From assembly GCA_902472795.1 (NCBI GenBank), contig CABROZ010000018.1, positions 1-26,858 of the forward strand: DNA of 26,858 nucleotides, given 5' to 3'. Under the pieces are notes generated by a model. The model was not told the origin of the DNA, searched no databases, and was given only the letters and a program-made list of their open reading frames with translations. This DNA is from an uncultured Bacteroides sp. GTDB taxonomy: Bacteria; Bacteroidota; Bacteroidia; Bacteroidales; Bacteroidaceae. The translations under genes were made by a program, and so were the position numbers. Positions 22,322 through 26,858 of the stretch are shown here, piece after piece (the stretch's first letter is position 1; every line of letters begins with the position of its first letter).

Positions 22322-24943
22322 ATGTTGACAGCAAACGAAATCAGAGACTCGTTCAAGAGTTTCTTTGCGAGCAAAGGACACGTAATTGTCCCTTCGGCCC
22401 CGATGGTGATCAAAGACGACCCCACGCTGATGTTCACCAACGCGGGCATGAACCAGTTTAAAGACATTATCCTGGGCAACCACCCGGCCAAAAACAAAAG
22501 AGTCGCAGACTCGCAGAAATGCCTCCGCGTCAGCGGCAAACATAACGACCTGGAAGAAGTGGGACACGACACATACCACCATACCATGTTCGAAATGCTG
22601 GGCAACTGGTCGTTTGGCGACTACTTCAAGAAGGAAGCCATCTCGTGGGCATGGGAATACTTAGTAGATGTGTTGAAAATCAATCCCGAAAACCTTTATG
22701 CCACCGTCTTCGAGGGAAGTCCCGAAGAAGGGCTCGAACGCGACAACGAAGCTGCCTCGTACTGGGAGCAGTTCTTGCCGAAAGACCACATCCTGAACGG
22801 CAACAAGCACGACAACTTCTGGGAGATGGGCGATACGGGCCCCTGCGGACCGTGCTCGGAGATACACATCGACTCGCGCTCGGAAGAGGAGAAAGCCAAA
22901 GTGCCCGGACGCGAATTGGTGAACAAGGACCACCCGCAAGTAATCGAAATTTGGAACCTCGTGTTCATGCAATACAACCGCAAGGCCGACGGCAGCCTCG
23001 AACCGCTTCCCGCCAAGGTGATCGACACCGGCATGGGCTTCGAGCGTCTGGTACGTACCCTGCAGGGCAAGACGTCCAACTATGACACCGACATCTTCCA
23101 GCCCATCCTGAAAGTCATTGGCGACATGGCCGGAAAGAAATACGGCACTGACGAGAAGTCGGACATCGCCATGCGCGTCGTTGCCGACCACATCCGCACC
23201 ATTGCCTTCTCCATCACCGACGGACAGCTGCCCAGCAATGCCAAGGCCGGCTACGTCATCCGCCGCATCCTGCGCCGTGCCGTACGCTACGGCTACACGT
23301 TCCTGGGCCAGAAGCAAGCCTTCATGTACAAGCTCATCCCCGTGCTGATAGACAACATGGGCGAAGCCTATCCCGAACTGAAAGCACAGAAGGACCTGAT
23401 CATGAAGGTCATCAAGGAAGAAGAAGAAGCCTTCCTGCGCACCCTCGAAACCGGTATCCGCCTGCTGGACAAGACCATGGCCGAGACCAAGGCCGCAGGC
23501 AAGACCGAAATCAGCGGAAAAGACGCCTTCACCCTGTATGACACCTTCGGATTCCCGCTCGACCTGACCGAACTGATTCTGCGCGAAAACGGCATGACTG
23601 CCGACCTGAAAGAGTTCGACGCCGAAATGCAGCAGCAGAAACAGCGTGCCCGCAACGCCGCCGCCGTCGAGACCGGCGACTGGATTACGCTGAAAGAAGG
23701 CACTACCGAGTTCGTAGGCTACGACTATACCGAATACGAAACAAGCATCCTGCGCTACCGCCAGATCAAGCAGAAGAACCAGACATTCTATCAGATTGTG
23801 CTGGACAAGACTCCGTTCTATGCCGAAAGCGGTGGTCAGGTGGGCGACACAGGTGTGCTGGTCAACGAATTCGAGACCATCGAAGTCATCGACACCAAGA
23901 AGGAAAACAACCTCCCCATCCATCTGACCAAGAAGCTGCCCGAGCACCTCGACGCACCGATGATGGCCTGTGTGGACACCGACAAGCGCGCCGCCTGCGC
24001 CGCCAACCACTCGTGCACACACTTGCTGGACGAAGCTTTGCGCACCGTACTGGGCGACCACGTTGAACAGAAGGGTTCGCTCGTGACACCCGACTCGCTG
24101 CGTTTCGACTTCTCGCACTTCCAGAAGGTGACCGACGAACAGCTGCGCCAGGTAGAACACTTGGTCAACGCCAAGATACGCGCCAACATTCCGTTGAAAG
24201 AATACCGCAACATCCCCATTGAGGAAGCCAAAGAGCTGGGTGCCATCGCCCTGTTCGGCGAGAAGTACGGCGACCACGTACGTGTCATCCAATTCGGCTC
24301 ATCCATCGAGTTCTGCGGCGGTACGCACGTAGCTGCCACGGGCAACATCGGTATGGTGAAGATTCTGTCCGAAAGCTCCGTTGCCGCCGGCGTACGACGT
24401 ATCGAAGCCGTAACCGGAGCCAAGGTAGAGGAAATGATCGACAGCTTCCAGGACACCATGCGCGACCTGAAGTCGCTGTTCAACAACGCTCCCGACCTGG
24501 CTGGCGCCATCCGCAAGTACATCGAAGAGAATGCCGGACTGAAGAAGCAGATCGAAGAGTACATGAAGGAGAAGGAAGCCCAGCTGAAGGAACGCCTGCT
24601 GCAAGGCATGAAGGAAGTGAACGGCGTGAAAGTCATCAAGTTCTGCGCCACCATGACGCCGCCCGAAACGGTGAAGAACATCGCCTTCCAGCTGCGCGGC
24701 GAAGTGACAGAGAACCTGTTCTTCGTGGCCGGAACCGTCTTTGAAGGCCGACCCACGCTGACCGTCATGCTGAGCGACAATCTGGTTGCCGGCGGACTGA
24801 AAGCCGGTGCATTAGTGAAAGAGGCCGCCAAGCTGATGCAAGGTGGCGGCGGCGGACAGCCCCACTTCGCCACTGCCGGCGGAAAGAACCCCGACGGCGT
24901 CAGTGCCGCAGTAGATAAGGTACTGGAACTGGCAGGCATCTGA
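22322..24943 (+). CDS. alaS: Alanyl-tRNA synthetase
   Basis: AlaS charges tRNA-Ala with alanine and proofreads Ser and Gly mischarging. The 873-residue length is typical. The class II catalytic core shows FTNAGMNQFKDIILG, HHTMFEMLGNWSFGDYFK and GPCGPCSEIH. The tRNA-recognition part has DGQLPSNAKAGYVIRRILRR. The editing domain has its four zinc ligands: His563 and His567 (HSCTH), then Cys665 and His669 (CGGTH). A coiled coil leads to the C-Ala domain with LMQGGGGGQPHFATAGG. All modules are intact. A strong terminator follows. Confidence 0.97.
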   Translation: MLTANEIRDSFKSFFASKGHVIVPSAPMVIKDDPTLMFTNAGMNQFKDIILGNHPAKNKRVADSQKCLRVSGKHNDLEEVGHDTYHHTMFEMLGNWSFGDYFKKEAISWAWEYLVDVLKINPENLYATVFEGSPEEGLERDNEAASYWEQFLPKDHILNGNKHDNFWEMGDTGPCGPCSEIHIDSRSEEEKAKVPGRELVNKDHPQVIEIWNLVFMQYNRKADGSLEPLPAKVIDTGMGFERLVRTLQGKTSNYDTDIFQPILKVIGDMAGKKYGTDEKSDIAMRVVADHIRTIAFSITDGQLPSNAKAGYVIRRILRRAVRYGYTFLGQKQAFMYKLIPVLIDNMGEAYPELKAQKDLIMKVIKEEEEAFLRTLETGIRLLDKTMAETKAAGKTEISGKDAFTLYDTFGFPLDLTELILRENGMTADLKEFDAEMQQQKQRARNAAAVETGDWITLKEGTTEFVGYDYTEYETSILRYRQIKQKNQTFYQIVLDKTPFYAESGGQVGDTGVLVNEFETIEVIDTKKENNLPIHLTKKLPEHLDAPMMACVDTDKRAACAANHSCTHLLDEALRTVLGDHVEQKGSLVTPDSLRFDFSHFQKVTDEQLRQVEHLVNAKIRANIPLKEYRNIPIEEAKELGAIALFGEKYGDHVRVIQFGSSIEFCGGTHVAATGNIGMVKILSESSVAAGVRRIEAVTGAKVEEMIDSFQDTMRDLKSLFNNAPDLAGAIRKYIEENAGLKKQIEEYMKEKEAQLKERLLQGMKEVNGVKVIKFCATMTPPETVKNIAFQLRGEVTENLFFVAGTVFEGRPTLTVMLSDNLVAGGLKAGALVKEAAKLMQGGGGGQPHFATAGGKNPDGVSAAVDKVLELAGI

Positions 24944-24970
24944 TTAAAGATGCTCTTCTGAAATATTCGC

Positions 24971-25010
24971 AAAACAGGAAGTTGGTTACGAACCGGCTTC
25001 CTGTTTTTTT
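24971..25010 (+). terminator. Intrinsic terminator of alaS
   Basis: AACAGGAAG (24973-24981) pairs with CTTCCTGTT (24997-25005), with an inner GGTT/AACC helix and an ACG loop. A run of seven T follows the CTG. It starts 28 bp after the alaS stop. The A run on the other side also makes it usable leftward. Confidence 0.9.
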
Positions 25011-25289
25011 ATGCACTACGGGCATCCGGACAGACAAATGCAGGCATCGTCGTGGGTGCAGGCTCTGTGCACGGTTGCTGTACGCCCGTTGCAGAGTTGC
25101 TGCAAGCTTGTTGCAGACCTGCTGCAAGCCCGTTGCAGCGACACTGCAAACAGGTTTGCAGCAACACTGCACACTGGTTTGCAGTCCGACTGCAAAGCCG
25201 TTTGCAGTAACGCTGCAACGGGCGTGCAGTGCTTTGCAGTCGGGCTGTTGCCGGAAGCAAGTCTTGCTGTTCCCCCCAGCCGGTCCTGC
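25011..25289. other. Gene-free convergent intergenic region
   Basis: This lies between the alaS terminator and the 3' end of the RecD-like helicase gene. Several frames on both strands are open here only because the repeated TGCA-rich units lack stop codons; the repeat period (11/22 bp) is not a multiple of three and no frame looks like a protein. The main content is the phased repeat at 25057-25239. Confidence 0.6.
25057..25239. repeat. Phased array of TGCA-centred elements, about 11-bp period
   Basis: TGCA begins at 25057, 25068, 25090, 25101, 25112, 25123, 25134, 25145, 25157, 25168, 25180, 25191, 25203, 25214, 25225 and 25235, with TGTA at 25079 filling the gap. Sixteen steps of 10-12 bp average 11.1. 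From 25089 the elements alternate TTGCAG and CTGCAA, which are reverse complements, separated by 5-6 variable bases, so the true unit is about 22 bp. Every neighbouring pair can form a 6-bp hairpin with a 5-6 nt loop. Spacers are not conserved in sequence. Confidence 0.85.
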
Positions 25290-26696
25290 TTATTCCACTT
25301 GTTCTTCGGGATAATTCACCAAATAGAGCGTGCCTGTGGCACGGGTAAAGGCAGTATATAGCCAGCGGAAGTAATCGGGCGTCAGATACTCGTCCGACAG
25401 GTAACCCTGGTCCAGAAATACGTTCTTCCACTGCCCGCCCTGCGCCTTGTGGCAAGTGACGGCGTAGGCATACTTCACCTGCAAGGCGTTGTAGTAAGGG
25501 TCGGCCTTCATCTTTTTCATGCGGTCGCGCTTCAAAGGGATGTCGGCATAGTCCTCGAGGACGGTGTAGAACAGGCGATCGTTGTCGGCCTTCGGCAGGG
25601 CCGGAGCATCGCTGTGCAGGGTATCCAGCAACAGGTTCACCTCGAGTTCGAAATCGTCGTAGTCGGGGAAGACCAGCGTGACGTCGGCAAAGCGGAATCC
25701 GTACATCTCGCGCGTGCGACGCACACGCCGCACCACGGCCGTCTCGCCGTTGGCAATGAAATCCATCGCCTTGCTCTTCTCCGTCCAGTAATAATTGTTC
25801 TTGGCCACCATCAGCCAGTCGCCCGACTCCAATTCCTCCTCACGCCACAGGATCTGTGCCCGTATTCCCTTGTTGTAAATGTTGGCCCGTTTGTTGCTTC
25901 GGCACACGACGATGGTCTCGTCCATGCCGTCGCGTCCGTAGCAAGTCTCTAATGCCTCAATCAGTTCGCTCCCCGGCAGCACCCGGATGTCGGGGAAACC
26001 GGTGACACGGATTTTGGGCAGGCTGAAGCAATCGTCCGCCGCAATGAGCTGGCGCAGGCGGGTCGCATTCCACAGGATGCCCGACTGCTGCTCCTGCCTG
26101 AGGTCCGTCTCCATCACCTCCAGTCCGTAGCCCCGCAACGCATCGGCACAGAGCGCCGGACTCTGCTCCTCGCCCACCGGCGGAAGCTGTGCCGTGTCGC
26201 CCAGCAGCAACAGGCGGCATCCCATGCCCGAATAGACGAACTGCACCAGGTCGTCGAGCAAACGGCCCGTACCGAAAGCCGACCCCGACAGTCCGTCGTT
26301 TGCTATCATCGAAGCTTCATCTACAATATATAAGGTGTGTGTCGTCAGGTTGTCGTTCAGCGCGAAGTTGCTCATCTCGTTCGAAAAGGCCTGCTGCCTG
26401 TATATTTTCTTGTGAATGGTAAAGGCCGGGTGTCCGGCATAGCCGGCAAATACTTTGGCCGCCCGTCCGGTCGGAGCCATCAGCACCGACTTCTGTTGCA
26501 ACTTGTCGAGCGTACGCACCAGCGCTCCCACCAACGAGGTCTTTCCCGTTCCTGCGTATCCACGCAACAGGAAAACGACATCGGACGAGGTCGATAAAAG
26601 GAATTCCGACAAATATTTTATCGCATTTTCCTGCTCCGAAGTTGGTTGATAAGGAAAATTTTCCTTAATTTGCCTTTCTAAATAGTTATTTATCAT
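25290..26696 (-). CDS. RecD-like / UvrD-C2 superfamily 1 DNA helicase
   Basis: This 468-residue ATPase belongs to the RecD/TraA-like SF1B helicases (COG0507 type). The Walker A motif is GYAGTGKT (residues 46-53). Then come the motif Ia region VLMAPTGRAAKVFA, the Walker B segment TLYIVDEASMI, LLLLGDTAQLPPVG (motif III), and the UvrD-C2 part with VTCHKAQGGQW (motif V) and WLYTAFTRATGTLYLVN (motif VI, about 446-462). A Q-motif-like PTSEQENAIKYL lies just before Walker A. It acts alone here with no recBC neighbours; such short forms are common in Bacteroidetes and probably work in repair or recombination. The 3' end abuts the TGCA array. Confidence 0.9.
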   Translation of the reverse strand: MINNYLERQIKENFPYQPTSEQENAIKYLSEFLLSTSSDVVFLLRGYAGTGKTSLVGALVRTLDKLQQKSVLMAPTGRAAKVFAGYAGHPAFTIHKKIYRQQAFSNEMSNFALNDNLTTHTLYIVDEASMIANDGLSGSAFGTGRLLDDLVQFVYSGMGCRLLLLGDTAQLPPVGEEQSPALCADALRGYGLEVMETDLRQEQQSGILWNATRLRQLIAADDCFSLPKIRVTGFPDIRVLPGSELIEALETCYGRDGMDETIVVCRSNKRANIYNKGIRAQILWREEELESGDWLMVAKNNYYWTEKSKAMDFIANGETAVVRRVRRTREMYGFRFADVTLVFPDYDDFELEVNLLLDTLHSDAPALPKADNDRLFYTVLEDYADIPLKRDRMKKMKADPYYNALQVKYAYAVTCHKAQGGQWKNVFLDQGYLSDEYLTPDYFRWLYTAFTRATGTLYLVNYPEEQVE

Positions 26697-26748
26697 TTTT
26701 GTACGAGAAAAAAGTTCCTTGAACTATCGTATTTAAATTAATTTATTC

Positions 26749-26756
26749 TATTTTTG
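26749..26756 (+). promoter_or_regulatory. -7 box for the gene at the right end
   Basis: TATTTTTG is an exact TAnnTTTG match. Transcription would start near 26763, about 30 nt before ATG 26792. The -33 region is AT-rich without TTTG. Confidence 0.45.
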
Positions 26757-26791
26757 CGATGCGAATATAACAACTAAAAACATAATTTATC

Positions 26792-26858
26792 ATGAAAACA
26801 GTATTTAATATTGTATTGGTGCTTTGTGCTGCTGCACTGATTTACATCTGTTACACCA
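26792..26858 (+). CDS. Small membrane or exported protein, 5' part only
   Basis: Only the first 22 codons are in the window (MKTVFNIVLVLCAAALIYIC...). They form one uninterrupted hydrophobic segment after a single Lys, fitting an N-terminal membrane anchor. I recall short Bacteroides hypothetical proteins starting with MKT-FNI, but the visible part is too short to assign a family. It is divergent from the helicase gene and has its own -7 box. Confidence 0.55.
   Translation, partial: MKTVFNIVLVLCAAALIYICYT

Noticed and set aside
25057..25239. CRISPR array
   Set aside because: Period is about 11/22 bp with six-base cores; there are no long identical repeats, no 30-bp spacers and no cas genes.
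24982..25314. Open frames on both strands across the TGCA array (for example 24982-25314 plus, 24900-25172 minus)
   Set aside because: They begin inside the alaS terminator or gene, overlap each other in several frames, have Cys/Gln-rich repetitive composition, and exist only because TTGCAG/CTGCAA units lack stops.

Overview
The window looks like a chromosomal segment of a Bacteroidales bacterium, most likely a Bacteroides/Phocaeicola relative. The grounds are repeated promoter-like -7 boxes of the Bacteroides form TAnnTTTG (sometimes with TTTG about 20 bp upstream), weak Shine-Dalgarno sequences, a NigD-like lipoprotein, a DUF5683 protein and MltD downstream of parAB, and strong use of C in third codon positions. 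It is mostly core housekeeping sequence, not a mobile island: I see no transposase, integrase, phage gene, CRISPR array or recognisable defence operon.

Layout. 1-264: no convincing gene, but a good rightward promoter and a 20-bp tandem duplication. 265-3525: a flippase-like membrane protein (-) divergent from rsmA and mgtE (+). 3686-5542: a five-repeat DUF349 protein. 5543-6154: a tRNA-Gln(CUG) on the minus strand with its own promoter and terminator. 6155-9541: rsfS, ftsH and cdsA as an apparent operon. 9680-12583: minus-strand NigD-like lipoprotein, lpxB and surE. 12790-14090: an accessory-looking patch holding a small membrane protein with an overlapping Xre-type regulator, then a frame-disrupted DUF456 membrane protein. 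14368-18232: parA, parB, DUF5683 and mltD. 18431-20698: a long RelA/SpoT enzyme, converging on a merR-like regulator and an M23 peptidase (-). 22322-24943: alaS. 25011-25289: non-coding DNA with a striking helically phased repeat. 25290-26696: a RecD-like helicase (-). 26792-end: the start of a small membrane or exported protein.

How the genes fit together. Envelope building and remodelling recur: CdsA (phospholipid precursor), LpxB (lipid A), MltD and the M23 peptidase (peptidoglycan), FtsH (membrane protein quality control) and the flippase-like protein. Translation and stress functions are interleaved: RsmA, RsfS, tRNA-Gln, AlaS and Rel. ParA and ParB serve chromosome segregation.

The observations most worth a second look are: a run of 17 TGCA-centred elements about 11 bp apart between alaS and the helicase; Pro in place of the expected Ser/Thr in the FtsH Walker A motif; two palindromes exactly 42 bp apart before the membrane protein/regulator pair; the DUF456 frameshift; and interspersed GAAGAATGAAG-type repeats that have become part of protein ends. 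I did not find a complete new multi-gene system. The phased array is the best candidate for something undescribed.
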